Positions 1 to 8,014 of a stretch of 64,000 nt of DNA are shown here, in pieces (the first letter of the stretch is position 1; each line of letters starts with the position of its first letter). The notes under the pieces are model-generated. The model ran no database searches. It had not been told where the DNA came from and saw nothing but the letters and a program-made list of their open reading frames with translations. The DNA lies in assembly GCF_025399795.1 (NCBI RefSeq), contig NZ_JAODTZ010000006.1, positions 1 to 64,000 of the forward strand. The letters run 5' to 3'. Origin of the DNA: Streptomyces rhizosphaerihabitans (lineage in GTDB: Bacteria; Actinomycetota; Actinomycetes; Streptomycetales; Streptomycetaceae). The position numbers and the translations under genes were made by a program.

Positions 1-113
1 TTTGTCTTCCGGCCTTTCAGCGCTTTCGCGTTTCGTGGCCTTTCGACATTCACTACGTTAGCCGAATCCCTCGGCGACTCATAATCGAGTTCCGCGAGTT
101 CGAATTCAGGCAT
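1..113 (-). CDS. possible small protein, N-terminal part, cut by left edge
   Basis: An open frame runs leftward from an ATG at 113 to the window edge with no stop (37 codons). It begins MPEFELAELDYESPRDS and is acidic at first, then basic. I do not recognise a family. No good ribosome binding site is seen, and third-position GC is only about 57%, well below the neighbours. It may be a foreign or RNA-like leader region rather than a gene. The stretch 114-242 between it and the glycosylase gene is also AT-richer than average and holds nothing I can name. Confidence 0.25.
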   Translation of the reverse strand, partial: MPEFELAELDYESPRDSANVVNVERPRNAKALKGRKT

Positions 114-242
114 GCAGGCATGCCGAATAAGTCCCCGCTGGAGGGAAGTCGTAGGTAGTGGGTTGGCCGCTCTCGGCTGCTGGCTGAACGCCGTAACCGG
201 TTCAAGCGGCTCGGGCTACATTACGGATCCCTCAGGGGCGCG

Positions 243-884
243 TCAAGTTGAGCGGCGGCGGGGCGCATGGGCTCGATAAGGGCTCACCGTCGGATCGTCG
301 GCGACCCAGAAACGCCAGGGGTGAACGCCTCCATCGCCGGAGACTCCGGTGCGTGGGCCGTTGCGCACCTGGTCGGAGCCGACAGGGGTGCCACTGAGCA
401 GGGTCAAGGGCGAGCCTTCGGGGCCGCAGGCGTCCGCTCCGTCGAGGGACCGGTCCACCCCCAGTGCCGTCGCGAGGCGTGCCGGCCCTTTGGCCAGTTC
501 CTTGTCGTATCGGGCCGAGAGTCGACGTTTGCGGGCGAGGTCCGCACCCTCGGTGACCTCGCCGGCCCGGAGCAGGACTCCACTGGGTCTGCCCTCCGGA
601 CCGCACACCAGGTTCATGCAGTGCCACATGCCGTAGGTGAAGTAGACGTACACATGACCGGGCGGGCCGAACATCACGCCGTTGCGGGCCGTGCGGCCGC
701 GGTAGGCGTGCGAGCCGGGGTCGTTCGGACCGTCGTAGGCCTCGACCTCGGTGAGGCGCAGTTCGATCGGACCGTCCGCAGTGGCGCGTACGAGGACGCG
801 TCCCAGCAGGTCGGGGGCGACGTCCAGTACAGGGCGGTCGAAGAAGTCCCGCGTCAGGGGCGTACGGTCAGGGGCCGCGATCAT
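243..884 (-). CDS. mpg: DNA-3-methyladenine glycosylase (AAG/Mpg family)
   Basis: Base-excision repair enzyme that removes alkylated purines such as 3-methyladenine from DNA in the cytoplasm. The 213-residue length fits the compact bacterial AAG fold. Visible family motifs are the N-terminal [16 protein letters not shown], the [18 protein letters not shown] block at about residues 46-63, whose second Glu matches the catalytic Glu of human AAG, the aromatic [18 protein letters not shown] block, and [11 protein letters not shown]. The ATG at 884 is the only sensible start; a purine-rich stretch lies rather far upstream. It stands alone, divergent from spo0M. Family assignment is firm; substrate range is inferred. 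Confidence 0.93.
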   Translation of the reverse strand: MIAAPDRTPLTRDFFDRPVLDVAPDLLGRVLVRATADGPIELRLTEVEAYDGPNDPGSHAYRGRTARNGVMFGPPGHVYVYFTYGMWHCMNLVCGPEGRPSGVLLRAGEVTEGADLARKRRLSARYDKELAKGPARLATALGVDRSLDGADACGPEGSPLTLLSGTPVGSDQVRNGPRTGVSGDGGVHPWRFWVADDPTVSPYRAHAPRRRST

Positions 885-1102
885 GGCGTACGAGCGTAGT
901 CCCTCCGTCCTGACCGCCGCGTCGGAGTCCGGAGGGGTTCGGAGCAGTCCGGACGGATGCTTGTCGGCGGGGTGGTCAGAGGTCCCCTCTCTTGTAAGGG
1001 TGAGGGCGCGGAACCGGTCGAGGCCGGATCGCGTTTGTAGGGATCAAGGGATCCATACAGACAGAGGACGAAACAGGCATTGCCTGGGGAGGAAGTGACG
1101 AC

Positions 1103-1888
1103 ATGGGGTTCAAGCGGCTGCTTGCGAGCTTGGGGGCCGGTGGGGCTTCGGTCGAGACGGTGCTGACCGAGGCCAACACCGTTCCGGGCGGCGTCGTCCA
1201 GGGCGAGGTGCGGATCCAGGGTGGCTCGGTCGACCAGGCGATCGAGGGTCTGTCGGTCGGCCTTCAGGCCAAGGTCGAGGTCGAGGGCCACGACGACCAG
1301 GAGTACAAGCAGAACATCGAGTTCACGAAGCTGCGGCTCGGCGGGGCCTTCCAGCTCCAGGCCGGCGCCGTGCACACGGTTCCGTTCGGTCTGGAGATCC
1401 CGTGGGAGACGCCGATCACCATGATCGACGGGCAGAGCCTGCGCGGGATGAACATCGGTGTCACCACCGAGCTGCAGATCGCCCGCGCCATCGACCCGGG
1501 TGACCTCGACCCGGTCAACGTGCACCCGCTGCCGGCGCAGAAGGCGATTCTCGACGCCTTCATCCAGCTCGGCTTCCGCTTCAAGAACGCGGACATGGAG
1601 AAGGGCCACATCCGCAACACCCGTCAGCGGCTGCCGTTCTACCAGGAGATCGAGTTCTACCCGCCGTCGCAGTACCGCGGGCTGAACCAGGTGGAGCTGA
1701 GCTTCGTCGCGGACGACCGTGCGATGGACGTCATCCTGGAGATGGACAAGAAGCCGGGCCTCTTCAGCGAGGGCAGCGACTCCTTCCGCTCCTTCCAGGT
1801 GGGACTGCACGACTTCCAGGGCACGGACTGGGCCGGATACCTGAACCAGTGGCTGTCGGAGGTCGGCAGCAAGCGCAGCTGGTTCTAG
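1103..1888 (+). CDS. spo0M: SpoOM (Spo0M) family sporulation-control protein
   Basis: Arrestin-like beta-sandwich protein of the Spo0M family. In Bacillus it modulates entry into sporulation; in Streptomyces the role is less clear but likely linked to development or division. The 261-residue protein starts [21 protein letters not shown] and carries the family [19 protein letters not shown] and [15 protein letters not shown] signatures. The C-terminal half is the usual extension ending in KRSWF. A strong GGGGAGGAAG ribosome binding site sits 7 nt before the ATG. The PEBP-like gene follows 38 bp downstream, so the two may be co-transcribed. Confidence 0.9.
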   Translation: MGFKRLLASLGAGGASVETVLTEANTVPGGVVQGEVRIQGGSVDQAIEGLSVGLQAKVEVEGHDDQEYKQNIEFTKLRLGGAFQLQAGAVHTVPFGLEIPWETPITMIDGQSLRGMNIGVTTELQIARAIDPGDLDPVNVHPLPAQKAILDAFIQLGFRFKNADMEKGHIRNTRQRLPFYQEIEFYPPSQYRGLNQVELSFVADDRAMDVILEMDKKPGLFSEGSDSFRSFQVGLHDFQGTDWAGYLNQWLSEVGSKRSWF

Positions 1889-1926
1889 GCTCGCGGTACG
1901 GAATCCGCCGTTCAGGAGGTACTGAC

Positions 1927-2466
1927 GTGACCGAGCTCAAGAAGCCGCCGCTCCCGCACGACTTCCATCCACCGGTGCCGGCGTTCACGGTCGCCAGCGA
2001 GGATGTCGAGCCGGGCGCGGTACTGAAGGACGCGCAGGTCTACGCGGCCGGGAACACCTCACCTCAGCTGAGCTGGGAGGGCTTTCCGCCGGAGACCAAG
2101 AGCTTCGCCGTGACGTGCTTCGATCCGGACGCCCCGACGGGGAGCGGATTCTGGCACTGGGTGGTGTTCGACATCCCGGTCTCGGTGACGGAGCTGCCGA
2201 CGGGCGCGGGCAGCGACAAGTTCGACGGTCTGCCCGACGGCGCGGTCCAGGTGCGCAACGACTACGGCTCCAGGGACTTCGGTGGCGCCGCGCCGCCGGC
2301 CGGGGATCCCGCCCACCGGTACGTCTTCACGGTGTACGCCGTGGATCAGGAGAAGCTCGGTCCCGACGCGGAAGTGTCGCCCGCCGTGGTGGGCTTCAAT
2401 CTGCGGTTCCACACACTGGCGCGCGCCCAGTTGATCGGTGAGTACGCCGCCCCCGCCGCAGACTGA
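1927..2466 (+). CDS. YbhB/YbcL family Raf kinase inhibitor-like protein (PEBP)
   Basis: Phosphatidylethanolamine-binding-protein fold, 179 residues. The ligand-pocket motifs are present: [19 protein letters not shown] at about residues 66-84 and [23 protein letters not shown] further on, as in E. coli YbhB and YbcL. The biochemical function of bacterial members is not established; ligand binding is inferred. The start is the GTG at 1927, chosen because AGGAGGT lies 6 nt upstream; the longer open frame from 1849 overlaps spo0M. A strong terminator follows directly after the stop. Confidence 0.9.
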   Translation: MTELKKPPLPHDFHPPVPAFTVASEDVEPGAVLKDAQVYAAGNTSPQLSWEGFPPETKSFAVTCFDPDAPTGSGFWHWVVFDIPVSVTELPTGAGSDKFDGLPDGAVQVRNDYGSRDFGGAAPPAGDPAHRYVFTVYAVDQEKLGPDAEVSPAVVGFNLRFHTLARAQLIGEYAAPAAD

Positions 2467-2481
2467 CGTTCACCGAACGTT

Positions 2482-2526
2482 TGCCCGCCTCTGGTCATGG
2501 AAGTGATCAGGGGCGGGCATTTTTTA
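2482..2526 (+). terminator. rho-independent terminator after the PEBP-like gene
   Basis: An inverted repeat with TGCCCGCC and GGCGGGCA arms is followed by TTTTTT. This is one of the few hairpins in the window with a clear T-tract. Confidence 0.85.
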
Positions 2527-2610
2527 TTGCGTTGTCCATCTCGGCGTGCCCGGCCAGAGTTGATCCCAGCCCGCCGCAGGTGGGCCGGTGCGCAAGAGGA
2601 GGTGGGCTGG

Positions 2611-3117
2611 ATGCGGGACACGCTGGTACTGAACGCGAGCTTTGAGCCGCTGTCGACGGTGACGTTGAACCGAGCCGTCGTTCTGGTGCTGCAGGACAAG
2701 GCCGTCGTCGAGCAGGCCCACCCCGAACTGCGCATGCGCGGCGCGGCGTTGGACATACCCGTGCCACGGGTGATCAGGCTCTGCCGCTACGTCCGGGTGC
2801 CGTTCCGAAGACAAGCGCCGTGGTCGAGGCGGGGTGTGCTGGTACGCGACCGGCACAGGTGCGCCTACTGCGGCCGCCGGGCCACGACCGTGGACCACGT
2901 GGTCCCGCGTGCCCAGGGCGGTCAGGACTCGTGGCTGAACACCGTGGCCTCCTGCGCGGAGGACAATCACCGCAAGGCGGACCGTACTCCGGAGCAGGCG
3001 CAGATGCCGTTGCTGCGGCAGCCGTTCGAACCGACGCCCGCGGACGCCATGCTGCTGGCGCTGGGCCAGGACGACTTCGACGCGCTGCCGGAGTGGCTGG
3101 CCCAGCCGGCCGCGTAG
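2611..3117 (+). CDS. HNH endonuclease
   Basis: A 168-residue protein with a C-terminal HNH nuclease domain. CAYCGRRATTVDHVVPRAQGG at about residues 87-107 gives the zinc-knuckle CxxC and the DH of the metal site, followed by SWLNTVASCAEDNHRKAD with the second Cys and the NH. The N-terminal part (residues 1-80, LNASFEPLSTVTLNRAVVLV) is the conserved extension of the actinobacterial housekeeping HNH family. Start is the ATG at 2611, with GAGGAGGTGGG just before it. There is no methylase or phage context, so it is not obviously a restriction enzyme. Role in the cell unknown. Confidence 0.9.
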   Translation: MRDTLVLNASFEPLSTVTLNRAVVLVLQDKAVVEQAHPELRMRGAALDIPVPRVIRLCRYVRVPFRRQAPWSRRGVLVRDRHRCAYCGRRATTVDHVVPRAQGGQDSWLNTVASCAEDNHRKADRTPEQAQMPLLRQPFEPTPADAMLLALGQDDFDALPEWLAQPAA

Positions 3118-3118
3118 C

Positions 3119-3171
3119 CCGTACGACGATGGGGCCCACCTCCTCAGGAGGTGGGCCCCATCGTCGTACGG
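3119..3171. terminator. bidirectional hairpin terminator
   Basis: A near-perfect inverted repeat of about 25 bp per arm (CCGTACGACGATGGGGCCCA and its complement) lies between the convergent HNH and SPFH genes. There is no T-tract, as is common in Streptomyces. Confidence 0.85.
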
Positions 3172-3173
3172 CA

Positions 3174-4133
3174 TCAGTCCGTGATGGACGGCTTCTCGCG
3201 GCGCTCGTTGCCGTCGCCGGAGTCTCTGGAAGAACCCCGGTTGCCCGAACCGCCGCCCAGTCCGCCGAAGTTGCCCATGGCGCCGCTGAGGCCCTTGAGG
3301 GCATCGCCGATCTCGCTGGGCACGATCCAGAGCTTGTTGGCGTTGCCCTCGGCGATCTTCGGGAGCATCTGGAGGTACTGGTAGGAGAGGAGCTTCTGGT
3401 CCGGGTCTCCGGCGTGGATGGCCTCGAAGACCGTACGGACGGCCTGGGCCTCACCCTCGGCGCGCAGGGCCGCGGCCTTCGCCTCACCCTCGGCGCGCAG
3501 GATCGCGGACTGCTTCTCGCCCTCGGCGGTGAGGATCTGCGACTGGCGGATGCCCTCCGCGGTGAGGATCGCGGCGCGCTTGTCGCGGTCGGCGCGCATC
3601 TGCTTCTCCATCGAGTCCTGGATGGAGGTGGGCGGTTCGATCGCCTTCAGCTCGACGCGGTTGACGCGGATGCCCCACTTGCCGGTGGCCTCGTCGAGGA
3701 CGCCGCGCAGGGCCGCGTTGATCTCCTCGCGGGAGGTCAGGGTCCGCTCCAGGTCCATGCCGCCGATGATGTTGCGGAGCGTGGTGACGGTGAGCTGCTC
3801 GATCGCCTGGATGTAGCTGGCGACCTCGTACGTGGCGGCCCGCGCGTCGGTGACCTGGTAGTAGATGACGGTGTCGATGTTGACGACCAGGTTGTCCTGG
3901 GTGATCACCGGCTGCGGCGGGAACGGGACGACCTGTTCACGCAGGTCGATGCGGTTGCGGATCGAGTCTATGAACGGGACGACGATGTTCAGGCCGGCGT
4001 TCAGGGTCCGCGTGTAGCGGCCGAAGCGCTCGACGATGGCGGCGCTGGCCTGTGGGATGACCTGGATGGTCTTGATCAGGGCGATGAAGACCAACACCAC
4101 CAGAATGATCAGGACGATGATGATCGGTTCCAT
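3174..4133 (-). CDS. SPFH/Band 7 (stomatin-like) membrane protein
   Basis: Stomatin/prohibitin-family protein of 319 residues. One N-terminal membrane segment (residues 3-22, IIIVLIILVVLVFIALIKTI) is followed by the Band 7 domain (VERFGRYTRTLNAGLNIVVP to about residue 190). A long Ala/Glu-rich coiled coil holds repeats of the type ILTAEGEKQSAILRAEGEA. The tail is Gly-rich and disordered. Such proteins form oligomeric rings in membrane microdomains and often pair with NfeD. The start ATG at 4133 has GGGGAG upstream; the longer frame to 4181 lacks a site. The NfeD gene lies just upstream on the same strand, so this is the classic NfeD-SPFH pair. Confidence 0.92.
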   Translation of the reverse strand: MEPIIIVLIILVVLVFIALIKTIQVIPQASAAIVERFGRYTRTLNAGLNIVVPFIDSIRNRIDLREQVVPFPPQPVITQDNLVVNIDTVIYYQVTDARAATYEVASYIQAIEQLTVTTLRNIIGGMDLERTLTSREEINAALRGVLDEATGKWGIRVNRVELKAIEPPTSIQDSMEKQMRADRDKRAAILTAEGIRQSQILTAEGEKQSAILRAEGEAKAAALRAEGEAQAVRTVFEAIHAGDPDQKLLSYQYLQMLPKIAEGNANKLWIVPSEIGDALKGLSGAMGNFGGLGGGSGNRGSSRDSGDGNERREKPSITD

Positions 4134-4263
4134 CGATGCTCCCCGTACCCTTCTCCACTCGGTAATTCCGAAAGATCTCATGGGTGTTGAAGATCTTGCT
4201 GGACGAGTGTGACAGAACGTCGTCTGCCACGTGGGGCGTTCGGTTCACTTGTGTTGTCCGAGG

Positions 4264-4698
4264 TCACATGACGATCGCCGTGGCTCCGTCGATGTCCACG
4301 ACATCCACTTCCTGGCCCACCTCGTAGGCCTGTCCGGCGTCGAGGGCGCGCGCCGACCAGATCTCTCCGCCGAGCTTGATGCGGCCCCCGCCCGAACTGT
4401 CCACGCGTTCCAGGACGATGGCCTGCTTGCCCTTCAACGCCTCGATGCCGGTCGCGAGTCGGGGGCGTTGGGCGCTGTGCCGGGCGGCGATGGGCCGTAC
4501 GACTCCGATGAGTGCGACCGACACGGCCACGAAGACGAGCACTTGGAGGACGACACCGCCGCCGAGGCCCGCCGCGACCGCCGCGGCGACGGCGCCCACG
4601 GAGAACATGCCGAACTCCGGCATCGCGGTCACCACGAGCGGGATGCCGAGTCCGGCCGCCCCGACCAGCCACCACACCCATGCGTTGATGTCGTTCAC
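4264..4698 (-). CDS. NfeD family membrane protein
   Basis: A short NfeD protein of about 144 residues with three or four membrane segments in the first 85 residues (WWLVGAAGLGIPLVV; FSVGAVAAAVAAGL; VVLQVLVFVAVSVALIGVV). A C-terminal OB-fold follows (GKQAIVLERVDSSGGGRIKLGG, then QEVDVVDIDGATAIV). It lacks the ClpP-like protease of long NfeD proteins, so it probably acts as a partner of the SPFH protein encoded downstream. The start is uncertain: GTG at 4698 (VNDINAW) fits family length, while GTG at 4719 would add seven residues; neither has a clear ribosome binding site. Confidence 0.85.
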   Translation of the reverse strand: MNDINAWVWWLVGAAGLGIPLVVTAMPEFGMFSVGAVAAAVAAGLGGGVVLQVLVFVAVSVALIGVVRPIAARHSAQRPRLATGIEALKGKQAIVLERVDSSGGGRIKLGGEIWSARALDAGQAYEVGQEVDVVDIDGATAIVM

Positions 4699-4793
4699 GT
4701 GGTCATGGTAGGACCGCACTCCCCCGGCGGACAGAGCGCACGATCAAGTCGGGTACGCCGGATAAGGGGTGTGTGTCCGCGTGTTTGGCCGGT

Positions 4794-5585
4794 TCAGGCC
4801 ATCGGCAGGCCCTGCGCGGTCCAGCGCTCGCCGACCTGCTCGACCACGAGCGGGAGGCCGAAGCAGAGGGAGAGGTTGCGCGAGGTGAGTTCCAGTTCCA
4901 GCGGGCCAGCGGCGAGCACCTTGCCCTGACGGATCATCAGGACATGGGTGAAGCCGGGGGCGATCTCCTCGACGTGGTGCGTGACCATGATCATGGAGGG
5001 GGCGATCGGGTCGCGGGCGAGCCGGCCGAGGCGGCGCACGAGGTCCTCGCGGCCGCCGAGGTCGAGGCCGGCCGCGGGCTCGTCGAGGAGCAGCAGCTCG
5101 GGGTCGGTCATCAGTGCGCGGGCGATCAGGGTGCGCTTGCGCTCGCCCTCGGAGAGGGTGCCGAACCTGCGGTCCAGATAGTCGCTCATGCCGAGACGGT
5201 CGAGAAAGGCGCGGGCGCGCCGCTCGTCGATGTCCTCGTAGTCCTCGTGCCACCCGGCGGTCATGCCGTAGGCGGCGGTGAGGACCGTCTGCAGGACCGT
5301 CTGGCGCTTGGGGAGCTTCTCGGCCATCGCGATACCGGCGATGCCGATGCGCGGGCGCAGCTCGAAGACGTCGACCTGGCCGAGGGCCTCACCGAGGATC
5401 GTGGCGGTGCCCGAGCTGGGGAAGAGGTAGCTGGAGGCGACGTTCAGGAGGGTCGTCTTCCCGGCGCCGTTGGGGCCGAGGATGACCCAGCGCTCCCCCT
5501 CCTTGACCGACCAGGAGACCTGGTCCACCAGAGCCCGGCCCTCGCGGACCACGGATACGTCCACCAGCTCCAGTACATCGCTCAT
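4794..5585 (-). CDS. ABC transporter ATP-binding protein
   Basis: A stand-alone ABC ATPase of 263 residues. Walker A is GPNGAGKTT (about residue 38), the signature is LSEGERKR rather than LSGGQ, Walker B is LLLLDEPAAGLD, and the switch His is in VTHHVEEI. The Glu-containing signature and missing permease resemble the ModF/YlmA-like group of orphan ABC ATPases. Start ATG at 5585 is preceded by GGGAGA at a suitable distance; an upstream ATG at 5603 has no site. No substrate can be inferred. It is divergent from the gene at 5707. Confidence 0.9.
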   Translation of the reverse strand: MSDVLELVDVSVVREGRALVDQVSWSVKEGERWVILGPNGAGKTTLLNVASSYLFPSSGTATILGEALGQVDVFELRPRIGIAGIAMAEKLPKRQTVLQTVLTAAYGMTAGWHEDYEDIDERRARAFLDRLGMSDYLDRRFGTLSEGERKRTLIARALMTDPELLLLDEPAAGLDLGGREDLVRRLGRLARDPIAPSMIMVTHHVEEIAPGFTHVLMIRQGKVLAAGPLELELTSRNLSLCFGLPLVVEQVGERWTAQGLPMA

Positions 5586-5694
5586 GAGCGCGTTGTCTCC
5601 CATTGCAGTCTCGGCCGTCGCTTACGTCTGTGGACGAAGCCCCCAGGGAAAACCTACGCCACCGGTCGGCCGCACCGATCCATCGGCCGGTCCT

Positions 5695-5700
5695 TAGGGT
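5695..5700 (+). promoter_or_regulatory. -10 box TAGGGT before the gene at 5707
   Basis: TAGGGT ends 6 nt before the ATG at 5707. The likely transcript therefore starts at or next to the start codon (leaderless). No good -35 is seen. Confidence 0.4.
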
Positions 5701-5706
5701 GGGGGC

Positions 5707-6495
5707 ATGCTCTCGGAACCACGCTCAGGACAGCTGACGGCATGGGGAAACGCCCTATTGGCCGGACTTGTTTCCCCGGACGACGCCGTGCTCGCCATCG
5801 TCGGGGACGACGCGGTGCACCGGGTCGAGGGGCTGCCCGGCGAGTCCGGGCCCGTCGGGCTCACGCTCGCCCTCGGCCGGCTGCGCACGCTCGGGGTGGC
5901 CGGGCTGCGGGTCGCGCTGCCCGCGCCGGGGCATCCGCTCGGGCTCAGCGGACCGCCCGCGTTCAACGCGCGCGCCCTCGACGCCGAGGAGGCCGTGGTC
6001 TGTCACGGCGCGGCGCTGGGGCTCGTGCCCGAGGTGTCCGAGGCCGGGCCGACCGGTGATGTGCATGTCGAGGTCGTCTGGCACTGCCTCGCCGTACGCG
6101 AGGCGCCGCCCGCCGATGTGCCCTCGCTCGGGGAGGCCGAGCGGGAACTGGCGGAAGCGCTCCGCGACGCGACGGACGTGCTGTCACGGCTGGATGTGGC
6201 CGGGTCGGGGCCCGTCGCCGCGGCGGCGATCGAGGCGTACCGGGCGCGGGCCGAGCGGGGGCGGGAGGTGCTGGCCCCCGGGTACCCGCCTCGCGCGGTA
6301 CGCGTCCTGGAGCTGGCGCAGCGGGTCGGGATGCTGATTTCCGTGGCGTACGAGAGCGGGCACGGCGGCGCGGTGAGTGCCTCTGAGATCGCCGCTCGGG
6401 CCGAGGCTCTGCGGCCGGTGGAGCGGACGGCCCGGCGGGCGCAGGTGGCCGCGTACAACGCCTTCGTGGAGGAACGCGAGCGCGGGGTGCGCTGA
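5707..6495 (+). CDS. conserved hypothetical protein
   Basis: A 262-residue soluble protein found across Streptomyces, with no domain I can name. The N-terminal half (GDDAVHRVEGLPGESGPVGL; LRVALPAPGHPLGL) looks like alternating beta strands. The C-terminal half is helical and charged (ERELAEALRDATDVLSRL; EIAARAEALRPVERTARRA). There is no signal peptide or membrane segment. The ATG at 5707 follows a TAGGGT box by only 6 nt, so the mRNA may be leaderless. It is divergent from the ABC ATPase. A function cannot be assigned. Confidence 0.75.
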   Translation: MLSEPRSGQLTAWGNALLAGLVSPDDAVLAIVGDDAVHRVEGLPGESGPVGLTLALGRLRTLGVAGLRVALPAPGHPLGLSGPPAFNARALDAEEAVVCHGAALGLVPEVSEAGPTGDVHVEVVWHCLAVREAPPADVPSLGEAERELAEALRDATDVLSRLDVAGSGPVAAAAIEAYRARAERGREVLAPGYPPRAVRVLELAQRVGMLISVAYESGHGGAVSASEIAARAEALRPVERTARRAQVAAYNAFVEERERGVR

Positions 6496-6855
6496 GCGTC
6501 GCTCAGCGCGGAGTGCAGATGCCTTGCGTGGCCCGGGTTCCTCAGGTGCGCGGGCACCTGGGTGCCCTGCTTGCCCGGGGTCATGCGTGGCTCGCGTGCC
6601 GGGGCGCGTCGGCCTCCGTGCGTCCAGGGCTTTCGGTTGCCCGGGCGCTTGGGGCCCTTCGCCGCCCAACCGCACGTACCCGACCCCACGCACGCCCGCC
6701 GACGAGGCACCGTCGGAGACCTGCGACCTGCGACCCGATCCGAACGACAGCCCCTGGCGCGGGGCACGCGCCCGGACGCTCCGGTCACCGAGGGCGTGGA
6801 CCCTCGGGTGCCCGAACGCTCGGCTGCCTTCGGTGCTCGGGCCGGTGTGACGCGG
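6496..6855. other. intergenic stretch without a supported gene
   Basis: This GC-rich stretch holds loose repeats of the type GGGTGCCCG and CCCGGGTTCC. Open frames exist on both strands, but their composition is Arg/Pro/Ala-rich with no ribosome binding site, as expected of shadow frames. I see no gene here. It ends in the terminator of the chaplin gene. Confidence 0.6.
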
Positions 6856-6892
6856 AAGGGCCCCGCGAAACGTTTCCGTTCGCGAGGCCCTT
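6856..6892 (-). terminator. hairpin terminator of the chaplin gene
   Basis: Arms AAGGGCCCCGCGAA and TTCGCGAGGCCCTT form a 14-bp stem with one mismatch, 15 bp past the chaplin stop. Confidence 0.75.
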
Positions 6893-6906
6893 GTGGCCGG
6901 TGGGGC

Positions 6907-7152
6907 TCAGCCGTTGACTCCCGCGTTGCCGAACGCCGGGTTCAGGGCGCCGATGACGTTCACGCTGTTGCCGACCACGTTCACCGGGACGTCGACCGGG
7001 GCCTGGACGAGGTTGCCGGAGACGACACCCGGGGAGCCCACGGCCTTGCCGCCCGCCGACGCGCCGTCCGCCGCCGAAGCCATGCCCGCACCGGCGGCGA
7101 CCAGGCCGCCCGCCACCATCGCGACAGCTGTGAACTTCTTCAGGTTCTTCAC
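6907..7152 (-). CDS. chpE: short chaplin, ChpE-like (cysteine-free)
   Basis: Secreted amphipathic coat protein of aerial hyphae. The 81-residue product has a Sec signal peptide (VKNLKKF, a hydrophobic core, and GMASA followed by ADG as the likely cleavage site). One chaplin domain follows: GSPGVVSGNLVQAPVDVPVN, then VVGNSVNVIGALNPAFGN. The two cysteines normal for short chaplins are replaced (VVGN; FGNAGVN), which from memory is the hallmark of ChpE. Start GTG at 7152 has GAGGAGGGG 10 nt before it; longer frames are spurious. It lies downstream of the response-regulator gene on the same strand with a 220-bp gap, so it probably has its own promoter. Confidence 0.92.
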   Translation of the reverse strand: MKNLKKFTAVAMVAGGLVAAGAGMASAADGASAGGKAVGSPGVVSGNLVQAPVDVPVNVVGNSVNVIGALNPAFGNAGVNG

Positions 7153-7372
7153 TTGCGAAACCCCTCCTCGCGAACACCGCGGCAGACCGCCGCAGCGCAC
7201 TGGAGAACGGCCGGGCCTCACGGAGGATGCGCCGTCCGGGTGACATACACACGACGGTATGAATCTCATTCCGGAGCGGAACCATCCGAGTTGTCGTGGG
7301 AAGGCACCGTCCCGCCCGCGCGCCGAGGGAGTGCGCCGGGGCACGGATCCTCTGGTCGGCGGCCCCTGACGA

Positions 7373-8014
7373 TCAGTCCGCGATCCCGTGGCGTACGGCC
7401 CAGAGCGCGGCCTGGGTGCGGTCGGCGAGGTCGAGTTTCATCAGGATGTTCGAAACGTGGGTCTTCACCGTCTTCTCGGAGAGGACGAGGGCGCGGGCGA
7501 TCTCCCGGTTGGACCGGCCGTCCGCGATCAGGCCGAGCACCTCGCGCTCCCGCTCGGTGAGCGAACCACTTCTACCTTGACCCGAGTTGACCTCTTCCTG
7601 GGACAACAGGGCACCCGCGACCTCGGGTTGGAGGACGACGTGCCCCGCGTGGACCGAGCGGATGGCTCCGGCCAGCGCGTCGGGGTCCACGTCCTTGTAG
7701 ACATACCCGGCGGCGCCGGCGCGCAGCGCGGGCACCACCGTGCGCTGCTCGGTGAAGCTGGTGACGATCAGCACGCGCGCGGGGTTGGCGAGTTCGCGGA
7801 GTTTGCGCAGCGCGTCGACGCCGTCCATCCCCGGCATCTTGACGTCCATCAGGACGACGTCCGGTTTCAACTCCTCGGCACGGTCGACGCCTTCGGCCCC
7901 GTCGGACGCCTCTCCGACTACCTCGATGTCGTCCTGCACTTCGAGGAAGGTGCGCAGTCCCCGGCGGACGACCTGGTGGTCGTCGACGAGCAGCACCTTG
8001 ATTGCGTCAGCCAC
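7373..8014 (-). CDS. response regulator, NarL/LuxR family
   Basis: DNA-binding output half of a two-component system, 213 residues. The receiver (residues 1-120) has the acidic pair VDDHQVV, the phospho-acceptor Asp in VVLMDVKMPGMDG, Thr/Ser in VTSF and Lys in YVYKD. A LuxR-type helix-turn-helix follows at residues 147-205 (LTEREREVLGLIADGRSNRE; LVLSEKTVKTHVSNILMKL). Start GTG at 8014 overlaps the kinase gene's stop by 8 bp, so the two are translationally coupled. The next gene downstream encodes a chaplin, so a link to development is possible but not shown. Confidence 0.93.
   Translation of the reverse strand: MADAIKVLLVDDHQVVRRGLRTFLEVQDDIEVVGEASDGAEGVDRAEELKPDVVLMDVKMPGMDGVDALRKLRELANPARVLIVTSFTEQRTVVPALRAGAAGYVYKDVDPDALAGAIRSVHAGHVVLQPEVAGALLSQEEVNSGQGRSGSLTEREREVLGLIADGRSNREIARALVLSEKTVKTHVSNILMKLDLADRTQAALWAVRHGIAD

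Noticed and set aside
6496..6855. Open frames on both strands between the gene at 5707 and the chaplin
   Set aside because: They are Pro/Arg/Ala-rich without start signals and look like chance frames in GC-rich DNA.
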